Assembly: GCA_965112735.1 (NCBI GenBank) | Contig: OZ218959.1 | Coordinates: 2,294,001-2,358,000 of the forward strand | DNA from: Phaeosaccion multiseriatum | Taxonomy: Eukaryota; Ochrophyta, other classes | DNA: 64,000 bases | Direction of reading: 5' to 3' | In this document: positions 1 through 11,200 of the stretch, in pieces | Position numbering within the stretch: position 1 is the stretch's first letter | Layout: every line of letters begins with the position of its first letter | Notes under the pieces: model-generated | The model's database searches: none | Told to the model about the DNA's origin: nothing | The model's input: the letters and a program-made list of their open reading frames with translations, nothing else | Translations under genes and position numbers: made by a program

Positions 1-58
1 CAAAGGCATCGGATACCCCTCTCCTTGCAGAAGCCTCTCGCTGCCCTGCCGTACTCAC

Positions 59-1038
59 TTGCACTCATGGTCATCCACGTCTTGCACATTCAGCTCCACC
101 CAGAGCTCTTGCTCCTCCTGTTGGCGCTTGTAGGCATAGCTGTTCTTCCGAGCCGCCATCGCACGCTCCGATTCCTTCTTCTTGTATCCTACCTGCAGGG
201 TTGTTGTGTGTGCGTTGCAAGACGAGCACGAGAGCGGACAGAGAGAGGGACAGAGAGGGAGAGAGTGTGTGTGAGAGAGAGAGGTTGTCAAGAACGAGGG
301 CGAGAGTGACACACAGGCGCGCACGGCGTGGGACCTAGCTCTACACGTGCTGGAAGGTTTAGGCGTTAGGCCTCACTCTCGCACCCACCCAACCATCTAC
401 CCACCCACCCACCTGCTGTACAACTGGAGCGGTCTTGGCCTTCTCCTTCTCCTCCTCCTCGTCCAGGTCAACTTCCACCTCTACGTCTCTAGCGTCATCC
501 ACGTGCTGAAAGGTCGGCCTCATTTGCATGATGGAATGTACAGGGGTGAGGAAGAGCTTATTGTCCTCCACAACACCCACTGCATAGTTGGTCACGGGCT
601 TCAGGGCGACTCCCGACGACTTGACAGTCGCCAGGCGTAAGTGTGCCGGGGCCTGGTTGTCGTAGTTCTTGCCATAGTCCATGATGGAGTGCTCGACCTA
701 GAGAGACAGAGAGGTACAGAGAGAGAGAGAGAGGCGGGGGAGGCAGGGCTGAGTGTCCACCACTTGCTTCCTTCCTCAGTGCAGGTAGCTAGCCTGCTTA
801 GGATAGATACACATGGTAGGATAGTGTACGTCTTGCGGCCTACCCTCCCTGCAGCTACCTCTCTACTGACCTCGAGGAGCGCGTTCTTCGGCTTAGCTCT
901 CGCCTTAACTGGGGGCTCCAGCGCCCGGTCCCTGGGCCTCAATGGATACTGCAGCAGATACAGGCGCTCTCGCATGCCTTGTGAGATCACCACATCCATC
1001 TCCCGCACCACGGGGTCGTCGTCCTCCGTGGAAGGCAT
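59..1038 (-). CDS. RPC5: RNA polymerase III subunit RPC5 (5' part, runs off the left edge)
   Basis: This subunit belongs to the Pol III TFIIF-like module (yeast Rpc37, animal POLR3E). Three exons join in phase: 1038-871, 697-413 and 192-59, with consensus GT donors and AG acceptors. The protein opens with an acidic stretch and then DDPVVREMDV followed by LYLLQYPLRP, the hallmark RPC5 N terminus. Exon 2 carries a segment like the family's LTPLHGILQLRPSF (here LFLTPVHSIMQMRPTF). Exon 3 carries the motif around LWVELNVQD. Exon 3 ends in phase 2 at a GTGAGT donor, and the next acceptor must lie left of the window, so the C-terminal half is missing. The ATG at 1038 is the only start in frame with the conserved N terminus. 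The gene is divergent from ARL3. Family assignment is from memory of the human and plant proteins. Confidence 0.88.
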
Positions 1039-1975
1039 CCCCGACCTGCGACTACAAGATTAAAAAAACCCTTCTGGATCCTGCTTTTACAGCGCCATAC
1101 GAGGAAACTTTCGAGCCCCCGCTGCAAGAAGAAGAGCCTAGGAAAGAGGGGCTGCTGCTGCGATGGCTGCTTGACCCCTGATGTCGATGTCGAAACATTG
1201 TCGAGTACTCGTATTGCTTGGGCCCAGGCCCGATCGTTAACCGTCGACAAATACTTGTACTTATCCCAGGTGAGGTATACCGCGTCCATTCTTGCCCGTC
1301 AATCAGAGGTGCGGCAGCATATTGTTGTGCTTACACTTGGCTCATGCTGGGCGTTTTCTCGCGGGTTGGTTGGGCGCTTTGCTGTCTGGATGAAGAATTT
1401 TCTTCTCTCTTTCATTTGCCTTTTTTCTGTCTCACCTATACTGCTGCCAGCCTGATGCGTGGACTATTGAATGTCTTTGTCCCCGGATGAGTCATGGGAA
1501 TGGGGAAGCTGGTGCCGTGGAATACGCACTTGCCACGGCGCCTGGGATAGCAGCAAGACACTGGCAGCTATTCCCACCGGTCGTGACCTCCGCCTGTGCA
1601 ATCCTGTTGCAGACTCATATGCGTGTAGGCAATAGGCAGGAACTGGTCTTTATAGAAAAGGAAAGGTTCTCGCCGTGCCTCGATCTAGCATGCAGGACTT
1701 TTCTCCGTGGGAAGGAAGGAAGGCGCTGTGAAGACAGAGCCACATGTGCCTGTGAGTCCTTCCTTGCTGTCCTTCTGACCCCCGCTGCGCTCCTTGCCCC
1801 CTTCTTTCTCTCTCTCTCTCGTGGTCTCCCATATGCACACACCGATGCTCTCGATCGCTTGATGTTCTCCTCCAGAAGCCGTAGCTTAGGCATACTGAAA
1901 AGACAAAGACGAGGAGCCGGAGAAGTTTCTCATACACACAGTTAGTCACAGCAACCGTTAGTAAATCAATCCACC
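1039..1975. promoter_or_regulatory. shared upstream region of RPC5 and ARL3
   Basis: A 937-bp gap between two head-to-head genes. It must hold both promoters and 5' untranslated regions. I see no convincing coding exon, no tandem repeat and no clear TATA box. The short open frames here lack any recognisable protein motif. Confidence 0.5.
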
Positions 1976-3529
1976 ATGGGGCTTCTCACACTGCTCCGGA
2001 AGCTGAAGCGATCAGATCAGGAGGCACGTATTCTGGTGCTGGGGCTGGACAACGCGGGAAAGACGACAATCCTAAAGAAACTGTCCGAGGAGGACATCAC
2101 CCACATTATGCCCACGCAAGGCTTCAACATCAAGAGCCTCATGCACGACGGCTTCAAGCTGAACGTGTGGGACATTGGAGGCCAAAAGTCTATCCGCCCG
2201 TACTGGAGGAACTACTTTGACCAAACTGATGCGCTGGTGAGTTGGTGGGGGGTGAGTGAGTGGAGTGGGTGGGTGAGTGCGTGGGTTGGTGAGTGACTGG
2301 GTAAGTGACTGGGCGAGTTAGTGGGCGTATGAGCGGGTGAGTGGGTGAGTGAATGATAGAGGGAAGGAGGGGGGGATGGAGCGATGAGTACGTGAGTGGG
2401 TGAGTACTTGAGTGAGTGAGTGGCTGCGTGGCTGAGTAGGTAGGTGAGTGAGTGGGTGAGTGAATGAGTGAGTGGGTGAATGAGGGAGTGAGTAAGTGAG
2501 TGAGAGAGTGAGCGAGTAAGGGGCTGAGTGAGTGAGTGAGTGAGTGAGTGAGTGAGTGAGTGAGTGAGTGAGTGAGTATGTGAGTGAGTGAGTGAGTGAG
2601 TGAGTGAGTGAGTGAGTGAGTGAGTGAGTGAGTGAGTGAGTGAGTGAGTGAGTGAGTGAGTGAGTGAGTGAGTGAGTGAGTGAGTGACCACCTCCTTTGA
2701 GGTCAGGACATATGCGTTTCTGTGCCCTGTGCATTCGTATCCTTAGTGTCAGGAATCACTGCTTTTTGGACATCACAGAATCACACATTGGCTTTGTTAT
2801 CTCCCCCCTCTCTCCTCCCTCATCCGTGTCCTCTCCTTCTTACTCTTTCCGCCGCATCGGGTCTCTCGTCCCTCGTCTCCTCCTCCTCCTCCTCCTCCTC
2901 CTCCTCCTCCTCCTCCTCCTCCTCCTCCTCCTCCTCCTCCTCCTCCTCCTCCTCCTCCTCCTCCTCCTCCTGCTCCTCCTCCTCCTCCTCCTCCTCCTCC
3001 TCCTCCTCCTCCTCCTCCTCCTCCTCCTCCTCCTCCTCCTCCTCCTCCTCCTCCTCCTCCTCCTCCTCCTCCTCCTCCTCCTCCTCCTCCTCCTCCTCCT
3101 CCTCCTCCTCCTCCTCCTCCTCCTGCTCCTCCTCCTCCTCCTCCTCCTTCTCCTCCTCCTCCTCCTCCTCCTCCTCCTCCTCCTCCTTCTCCTCCTCCTC
3201 CTCCTCCTCCTCCTCCTCCTCCTTAGATCTACGTCATCGACTCAGCCGACAAGCGACGAATGGACGAGACTGGGGTTGAGCTCGGTCAGCTGTTGGAGGA
3301 GGACAAGCTGAGCGGGGTGCCCGTGCTCATCTTCGCCAACAAACAGGACTTACTCTCCGCCCTGCCTCCAGATGAGATTAGCGAGGGCCTGCAGCTCACT
3401 TCGATTCGCGACCGCACCTGGGTGGTACAAGCCTGCTCGGCCAAGACGGGCGAGGGGCTACAGGAAGGCATGGAGTGGATAGTTGCCAACATGAACGAGG
3501 GGGGGGGCGATGGAGAAGAGAAGGGGTAA
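1976..3529 (+). CDS. ARL3: ARF-like GTPase ARL3
   Basis: ARL3 is the small GTPase that releases lipidated cargo inside cilia. Two exons (1976-2236 and 3227-3529) join in phase 0 to give 187 residues. Visible motifs are the P-loop GLDNAGKT (about residues 23-30), WDIGGQ (65-70) and NKQD (126-129). It matches ARL3 rather than ARL2: it has [17 protein letters not shown], and [12 protein letters not shown] followed by a helix ending in GMEWI. The start ATG sits in a CCACCATGG context. The C-terminal tail is glycine and glutamate rich and a little longer than usual. The single 990-bp intron is almost entirely repeat: (GTGA)n from the donor and (CTC)n up to the acceptor. ARL3 is usually kept only in lineages that build cilia. 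Confidence 0.95.
2237..2690 (+). repeat. (GTGA)n-rich tract starting at the ARL3 5' splice site
   Basis: The tract begins with the intron donor GTGAGT. It is degenerate for about 290 bp (GTGAGTGG, GGTGAGTG and similar), then becomes nearly perfect GAGT repeats from about 2528 to 2690. The reverse strand translates as Thr-His-Ser-Leu repeats, which is not a gene. Confidence 0.95.
2878..3222 (+). repeat. (CTC)n polypyrimidine tract before the ARL3 3' splice site
   Basis: About 345 bp of CTC repeats with rare TGC or TTC variants, ending at the acceptor CTTAG at 3222-3226. It occupies the place of the intron's polypyrimidine tract. The long Leu and Ser open frames across it are repeat artefacts. 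Confidence 0.95.
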
Positions 3530-4355
3530 AAGAGGAGGGGAGGGGGGGGGGGGCGCTGCGGAGGGAGAGAGAGGAGCTCCACCGGATCGGTGCCCTGCGT
3601 GCGGCGAAGCGTGCAGCCGATGAACGGAGGCGCAAGAGCAGCAGTTGGTGATACAGCAGCAGCCTCAGTAGTGCCAGCAGCACCAGCACCAGTCCAAGCA
3701 AAGCCGCCGTCATCGTAGCTCGAGTGGTAGGCTCTGTGAGCACAAAGGGCACAGGGGGGGTGACTAATCATGCCACCTCAGTTGCTCGCTGCTGTTGCGG
3801 AGACGATGGTGGATTGGGGGAGAGAGGGGTAGGGGGGGGGGGGGGGTGGAAGGAGAGAAGCTGGGGTAGGGGGTGGGGAAGGGCGGGGCGGTAGACGAGC
3901 GCGCGAAGGATCGCACGTCAGCCGACAAAGAGAAGGCAGCAGAAGGCGACACTGTTACACAGTTACACAGTCTATGCTGTTTGGTTGTCGATAAGTGGTC
4001 GGGGCCTAATAGACTGAAACTGAGACTGCACCGTACAGTCTGGAAGGACTGAAAGAGCGACGCTACGGCGGCGACGGGGGCTTGGGAGGGGAATGCCTTA
4101 GGCTGCCTTCCTTCCTGTTTAAGTGCTTTGCTTCTGGGAAGAGAGGAACCAAATACTTCAAAAAAATAAGAAATGCACGTCGCAATTTCTGTCCCGCTTG
4201 AAGAAGCCTAAACTGTCCCGGGCACGGCCGCGGCTGCGAGAGCCACAACCGTACCTACGTCCTCCCCACTCTCTTCTGGTCTCATCGAGCCAAGCAAGCC
4301 ATTCTCTGTGTGTATCAAATCTGCGCTATTCTAAATTAAAATTTGTGTACGCTCT
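3530..4355. other. spacer between convergent ARL3 and selenocysteine-lyase-like genes
   Basis: This 826-bp stretch holds the 3' untranslated regions of two convergent genes. It has G-rich runs near 3541-3552 and 3832-3846. I see no gene-like frame and no RNA gene. Confidence 0.5.
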
Positions 4356-5169
4356 TCACTCCTCCTTCCTCTCCTTCCCTTTGCTCGCGCTCGCGGTCCC
4401 AGTCACCGCAACGGCTCCACCGCCACTGCCCTCCCCGGTGCTGCTGCTGCTGCTGCTGCTGCTGCCACCGCTCTTGGCGAGCAGAGAGCGGGCCTCTATA
4501 AGGATGGTGGCCGCTGCCCCCTGTACCTCCTCCGGCGTTGAGTGCCTCCCCACCGACAGACGCATCGTTCCCAACCCAACATCCCTGTCCACCCCCATGG
4601 CTTTCAGCACCGGTGAAACCGTCGCTACGCCGACGCCGCCGCCGCCGGAGTGACAAGCTGCCCCGGCAGAAGCCGCCACCTCGCGCTTGACGTTGGAGAG
4701 GAGCTGTGCCGCCAGAATGCCTCGGATACCGATGCTCAGCTGTGACGACGGGTACACATGCGACATACACATAACCACGCAAGCACACACACGATAAACT
4801 GGAGTTAGTTACGCCTCTCCTCCTCCTCCTCCTCCTCCTCCTCCTCCTCCTCCCGCTCCTCCTTCTCCCCCCTCCTCGCTCCTCCTCACCCGTCAATCCT
4901 CTTTCGTCACCCCCCCCTCCGTTCCTTCTCTCCCCTCACCGTGTTGGGCAGCCTCTGCAGCTCAGCTCCCTCCTCCTCCTCCTCCTCCAGCCCCTCCTCG
5001 TCCGGCCCGTTGACATGCACCAGCCCCGGTTCAAACCCCCCCTTGATCCTCTTCTGCAGATAGTCTCGCAGGAGCCGCATGTGAGCAGAGGTTTTTTCCA
5101 GCTCCTCCTCAGCCAGCTGAGCAGCCTTGCCCAGGCCTATGCACACACGCGCGCACGCACGCACACACA

Positions 5170-5222
<53 letters not shown>

Positions 5223-7709
5223 ACACACACACACACACACACATGTATAATCACGCCCACGCAAGCCCACGCACGCACGCACGTAAACACAAAGGGGGCA
5301 GAGGAGAGATAAGAGGGAAGAGAGGAGAGAGGATATAGGATGGAGCAGAGAGGAGAGGGCTGAGAGGGGAGAGGGGAGGTAAAGACACCGTAGTCATATA
5401 ATAACGAACGACCCACAGCACGCGTAGGGGAAAATAAATACGTTGTAAGACAGACGGAAAAAGATGGCAGGGAAACTCTTTTGCCGCTGAGCTCCCATCC
5501 ACTGCCATCTTGCTCCCTCCCCCTCTCTGTCCAAAGTCTCTGACCTACCAACTCCCATACCTGTGATGAGGAGAACGTTCTCTGTGCCGCCCCTCCTGCC
5601 CCCTTCCTGCCCCCCCCCGTGAAGGAAAGGCGGCACATCGATGCCGTCTCGCACGTACAACGCTGCCACGCCCTTGGGTGCTCCGAACTTGTGCCCCACG
5701 AGGGTCAACATGTCAACCCCCAGCTCGGAAACCTTGAGGCGAACCTTGCCTACGATGGGAAAGGGGTGGAGGAAGGAGGGCGGGCGGGGGGGGGTGGAGG
5801 GCGTCTGTTTTCCTGTCTCTGCCTGGAAGGAGCTTGAGCTCTAAAGGAGGAGGGGAGATACTGTCCTGACACTCCCTCCCCTGTCCTGACACCCCCTCTC
5901 CTGTCCTGACACCCTCTCTCTCTGTCCTGACACTCCCTCCCCTGTCCTGACACCCCCTCTCCTGTCCTGACACCCTCTCTCTCTGTCCTGACACCCTCTG
6001 TCTCTGTCCTGACACCCTCTCTCTCTGTCCTGACACCCTCTCTCCCTGTCCTGACACCCCAGCAACGAGGAGTCGCTGCAAAACTCCCCCCAGGGACGTG
6101 GCGCCTCACCTCCGTGGAGGGTTGCTTCTCCTCTCAACTCCTCACCACCTTACGTTACACCAACTCATAAAAGCTCACCACCGCATTACCCTTAGACAGC
6201 GTGCGTCACTACCCTGCTCCTCTTTCTCGTATGGCTCACGCACCTGCAGACTGGGCGGCGTCCGTGTGCACGAGAAGGCCCCCTTTGGAGAGCCCCTTGC
6301 ACGTCTCCGAGATGTCCTTCACCGGCTGCAGGGTGCCCACCTGATTTGTTTTGGTTGATGGTTGATAGTTGTGAGGTGGGTAATGGGGTTGGTACAGCGG
6401 TGAGGACAGGGGACACCCGTCCCCCCCCCCCCCCCCCCAACACACACACACATCACCTCATTGTTGGAGTGCATGATGGTGACGAGCACCGTCTCGGTTC
6501 TGCATGCCGCCTTGACGTCGCTCGGGGAAACTCTCCCCTCCCCGTCGCAGCCCACCAAGGTAACGCTTATGGTGCCCTCGGCCTCCAAGTACTTGAGGTA
6601 TGCGAGGATGGCGGGGTGCTCGATGGTGCTGGATACGACGTGGGGAAGGGGGCTGCCCCGGAGCTTGGCACAGCGCTTCTTGCCGGCGTGTACGGCTGTG
6701 GAATGGTTTTGTGTGTTTGTGTGTTTGTGTTTGTGGTTGGGGAGGGGTCGGGAGATTTCTTTCAGCAACTGGCGTCCTTTTCTTCTTCTTCTTCTTATGC
6801 GCAATACACACACGCACGCACGCACACATACACGCACGCGCAAACACACACACACACACACACTCATACCGATGGCAATGGCATGGTTGTCCGCCTCTGT
6901 GCCGCAGCTGGTGAAGATAATCTCTGACGTGCCACAGCCAAGCATGTCGGCAACTCTCTGCCGAGCGATGTTCACGGCCTGCTTGGTGAATAGACCCCAC
7001 ACGTGTGTGCTGCTTGGGTTTCCGAAGAACTCCCCCATAAAGGGTTTCATCTCCTTGGTCACCTCAGGGAAGATGGGGCTGGGTCAGGGAGGGAGGGTTG
7101 AACGATGGAACATGAGGCGCAAAGACAAGATCCTTGCAGTGGTAGGGGGTATCGATCTATGAGGTAAGTACACGTAAGGCTAGGATGTGAATGTGTGTGA
7201 CTGGGTGGAGGCTCGACTCGTTCTCTCTGGACAGAAGACACCTTACCTGGTGGCATTGTAGTCCAAGTAGCACACGTTGCGTTGGTCGGGAAAGGGGAGG
7301 GCCACTCCAACACCGCTGATTGGGTCTGGCATAGGGGGACGAGAGGGTAGTGGCAGCAGTTGAGGCTCGTCAGCGATGGCTTCCTCCCTCCCTTTCGTCC
7401 CGTCCCCCCCTCGCTCCTCTTCTCTTCCCCCTCTTCTTCTACCCCCCTTCTCGCCCACGTACCTAAGAAGAGCATAGTCCCAAGGGCGAGGATGCCCAGG
7501 AAACAGAAGAGACCGGCGAAGCAATAGGCCGCCATCAGGTAGCCATCAGCGGCTCCAGTGTGGTAAGCCGCGAGGAGGATGAAGATGGCGTGTGACAGGA
7601 ACGCGACGCCCACCGGATGGAGGAAGCCGGGGTTCAGCTTGGCCCATATCGCTTCCGTCATGCCCACCCATTTCCTCTCTAAGACCACAAACATGTGCAA
7701 CCAATCCAT
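4356..7709 (-). CDS. NifS/selenocysteine-lyase-like PLP enzyme with N-terminal membrane extension
   Basis: Eight exons (7709-7463, 7325-7247, 7078-6870, 6695-6457, 6340-6244, 5749-5561, 5136-4940, 4739-4356) join with matching phases into 546 residues. Residues from about 100 form a group II cysteine desulfurase most like animal [52 protein letters not shown], the PLP lysine in LVGHKFG (K311), [14 protein letters not shown], and the catalytic cysteine in GAACHS (C448). SCLY frees selenium (or sulfur) from selenocysteine (or cysteine). Exon 1 (residues 1-82) is not part of that family: it has two hydrophobic helices, about 29-51 and 57-82. It is spliced in phase 1 to exon 2, which completes codon D83. 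The C terminus ends in a Ser/Gly/Ala-rich low-complexity tail. Whether it acts on Sec or Cys cannot be told from sequence. Confidence 0.9.
5160..5243. repeat. (CA)n in an intron of the desulfurase gene
   Basis: A dinucleotide tract just inside the intron upstream of exon 7, on the acceptor side. It is one of many microsatellites inside introns here. Confidence 0.9.
5861..6062. repeat. minisatellite, unit about 20-24 bp
   Basis: Nine to ten tandem copies of a unit with core CTGTCCTGACACCCTCTCT lie in the intron between exons 5 and 6 of the desulfurase gene. Units vary in length (CCCTCCC, CTCTCTCT or CTGTCT inner segments). All three minus frames stay open across it, which produces false Gly-Val-Arg-Thr-rich open frames. 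Confidence 0.9.
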
Positions 7710-7758
7710 TTTAGGAGATGATGGGATTTTATATCAGGCCTCTGTGTGCGTGTGTGCT

Positions 7759-7811
<53 letters not shown>

Positions 7812-8264
7812 CGCTCGCTAAACTACAGGTACAATAGGGGCCTTTTTTCCGTGTGCCGCCGAAGAACATACGCGGTAAAGGATATCAAGACCGGAGCCAA
7901 TACACCGCAAAGACGAGTTGGGTGTACGTTTTGACATCTGTGATCTGATCCGTTTGTTCCCCTTCACGACGCCGCCGCCCGAGGCAGTGCGCCTGGACGG
8001 TACAATCTCTTCTACACGCCCTAGCCAAGCACGTCGTCTCCCGTACCGGGTGCACCGGCTCTTCCACCACCAAGGTCCACGTTCTCTCCAAACTTCGACG
8101 CCTCATCAGCTGCAACCACCGCCTCCTTTTTTTTCTTTCCTTTAGGATAATGATGACTGTGCGCATGTCCATCCCGTGCTCCTCCCTCTGTTCCTCCACT
8201 GCCCCGTGCAACAACACAGACGCCTCCCTCCCTCGCTAGCTAGCCCAAGTCCACAGTTAGCGCC
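7710..8264. promoter_or_regulatory. divergent upstream region with (GT)n
   Basis: A 555-bp gap between the start of the desulfurase gene (minus) and the start of the cysteine-rich gene (plus). It contains a (GT)n tract at about 7760-7810. No other structure is clear. Confidence 0.5.
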
Positions 8265-11200
8265 ATGAAGCTTAAGACGCCACTCTTCCTGGTTTTCCCC
8301 TCCCTCTTTGCCCTGGCCTCCGCCACATCGGACGGCGGGGGAGGCTCCTACGACGAGAGGTGCAAGGCCAACATCCGAATCTCACTACAACGTGACTGCT
8401 CCGTCCCTCTCCTCCCCAGCGTGAGTGTGCCTGCGGATGAGCACCAGCTCTTGTCGTTCGACGGATCGCGGTTGGACGCCTCTCTCGCTACTTCCCGTCC
8501 CTCGCTCGCCCCCCGTCTGTGCCCTTGCTTCGTCGCCTACGAAGCTCCCACGCACACACCCACGTCCAAGCCCGTGTGGCCAGATTACCTTACCCCTTCC
8601 CCGACGGCCCCCTGACCCGAGTCCGAGGTAAGGGGTCATTTCACTCTCCCTTCTGGCTTGGCGGAGAAGCTGCCTGCCGTTTCTCCGTCTGCTTTGATGT
8701 ATTGCGTGGCTGGCTGTTAGACGCTGCCACACCTTCTCTCCATGCATGCGGCTAATCCTCGCTCCCTCTCGCGCCTCTTGTCGTCGCAACTCACCCCATA
8801 TCCTGACCCTCGCTTCCTAACCCGCAAGTTTCTCCATCAGGCGCCCACGTGCAAGCCCGTCTGTGTAAAGAAGGTAAGAAGACATCGAATTGGTCGCGTT
8901 TGGCGGCTGGTACTGAGTGCGAGGAACCCTAACTGCCCATCTCCTCCTCCTCCTCCTCCTCCTCCTCCTCCTCCTCCTCCTCCTCCTCCTCCTCCTCCTC
9001 CTCCTCCTCCTCCTCCTCCTCCTCCTCCTCCTCCTCCTCCTCCTCCTCCTCCTCCTCCTCCTCCTCCTCCTCCTCCTCCTCCTCCTCCTCCTCCTCCTCC
9101 TCCTCCTCCTCCTCCTCCTCCTCCTCCTCCTCCTCCTCCTCCTCCTCCTCCTCCTCCTCCTCCTCCTCCTCCTCCTCCTCCTCCTCCTCCTCCTCCTCCT
9201 CCTCCTCCTCCTCCTCCTCCTCCTCCTCCTCCTCCTCCTCCTCCTCCTCCTCCTCCTCCTCCTCCTCCTCCTCCTCCTCCTCCTCCTCCTCCTCCTCCTC
9301 CTCCTCCTCCTCCTCCTCCTCCTCCTCCTCCTCCTCCTCCTCCTCCTCCTCCTCCTCCTCCTCCTCCTCCTCCTCCTCCTCCTCCTCCTCCTCCTCCTCC
9401 TCCTCGTCGCTCCTCCTCCTCCTCCCCTCCTCCTTCTCCCCGCGCCTTCTTCCTGCGTGTCCGAGGCCTCCTACTGCTGTTACTGCTGCTGCTCTGCGGC
9501 GTGTAGCTACTGCGGTGCTGCCGCAGCCGCTCCTTCTTTTTTTTCTGAAAGAGGGACTGCCATCGTCGAGGCAGCGACCATCGCCACTTTTTGGAGAAGT
9601 CGATTTCCGTGGGAAATAGCCCTATTTTTCAATTGCTATTTTTCACCTATTATATTTTTATTTTTAGGCGAGGGGACCGCATTGAAAAAATAAAATTTGC
9701 CCACCTCAGAGCCGAACAGAAGCAAAAGAAGAAAAGAATTGAAGGAAGGAAAACAAAGCCACTCACGGACGGAGAGGAGAGAGGCGGGGTGGGGAGGGCG
9801 AGTGGAAGGGTCAAAAAGATTCGCTTCCCATGGTTGCCGACGGCTGCTTATGGTTCCTTCACGTGCTCTTGATACTGCTCTTGCAGATCTGTGGCGCGCA
9901 GCCACGGGAATGCTGCTGTTCTCTTGTGAGAGGTGGGGGAAGCCGGTTGAACGATGGAGAGCAATTTTGAATTTTGAGGGGGCTTCACACAAAAGGCAAA
10001 ATGTAGCTCCACATCGATCCACACACCTCTCCTCTACACACCTCTCCTCTGCTCCCCGCACCTTCCTCGGGCACTATTTGTCACCTATTTTATTTTTGGG
10101 CGAGAGGGGACCCGCCCGCCGCCGCCGCACCCCGCCGCCCGCATTCGCGGGAAATCAATAATTTTTTTAAAGTGTAAATTTTCAGAGCTGAACAGAAGCA
10201 AAAGAAAAAAAGAAGTAAAGGAAGGAAAACAAAAAGAAAGGGGGGGAGGCAGTGCATAGTAAGTAATACCTTGCTTGTCAGTACCATTGTGGTGAAAGAG
10301 AGAGAGAGTTTGTTGAAAGCAGCAACAGCCTCGCTGAGCGTCATGAGATCTTTCCTCGGTGCCCTGCTGCTCAGCAGCAGTGGTTTCGTCTTTCAGGTGC
10401 GCGCAAGGCAAGGGGGCGAAGCGATGCTTGGATCACCCCTCCTCCCTTTTCTTCTCCTTCTTGAATGGTATCATCCAGCCCCTCTGCAGCGCACACCGAC
10501 GCGTGAGCGAGCCGGGTCTGGCTGGTGTGCTTTCTTGCCTGGGCAGTCAGCCAAAGTAACCTGCGTCCTCTCCTCCTTTTTTTCCGTCTCTCCCTCTTTC
10601 TTCCCGGCCGGGCCTGTTCACTGCCTACCCCATCTACTACTCGCTCAGCTCGCGTCGGCGGCGAGCGGCACCGCCGCCATCGTGGAACGAGCTCTACACC
10701 AGTCTGAACAAGACTGCTCTGCCCTATGCCTCAGGGAGAACCCTGCGGAGCCCTGCTTTGTGGATCCTTCCTGCGCGAGTGGAGGTGAGGAAAAAATGCC
10801 CGCACTTCTTACGCCCCTCTCAGCCCGCCCGCTCCTTCTCCTCAGGCAGCAGCAGCCATCACTACTCATCTCTAGAGTGCGAAGCTGCTGACCTTCTTCC
10901 GTGACCTGACTGTCCTCCCCTCCCCTGCCTATCCTGCTGCTCTCGCTCTGCCTAAATGCGCACCCATAGGCATCGGGTGCAATGCTGCGGGACTTGGGAC
11001 GGAATGTAGATTCTGCGGCTTCAGCATCTTTGATCCTTGCCCGGCAGCTGACGCATCGACGGGAGCCCCCTCCGCGGCACCTCCTTCCCCTGCGTCACCG
11101 ACAAGCCCTCCGAGCATCAGCACCTTGTCCCCTTCTTCTCCGGCACCAACCCCTCCGAGCGACGCAGGAGTAGGAGACAGTTGCACCGTACGCTGTCGGC

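Noticed and set aside
2697-3311. Poly-Leu/poly-Ser frames in the ARL3 intron
   Set aside because: Repeat artefacts that run out of the intron into ARL3 exon 2 in the wrong frame.
5861-6062. Possible CRISPR-like array
   Set aside because: Units are directly adjacent with no unique spacers, in a eukaryotic intron. It is a minisatellite.
5713-6137. Minus-strand frames rich in Gly-Val-Arg-Thr and Gln-Asp
   Set aside because: All three frames are open across a minisatellite whose unit lacks stops; they lie in a spliced intron of the desulfurase gene.
8742-9693. Poly-Pro and poly-Leu open frames of about 250 codons
   Set aside because: Translations of a perfect (CTC)n tract inside an intron.
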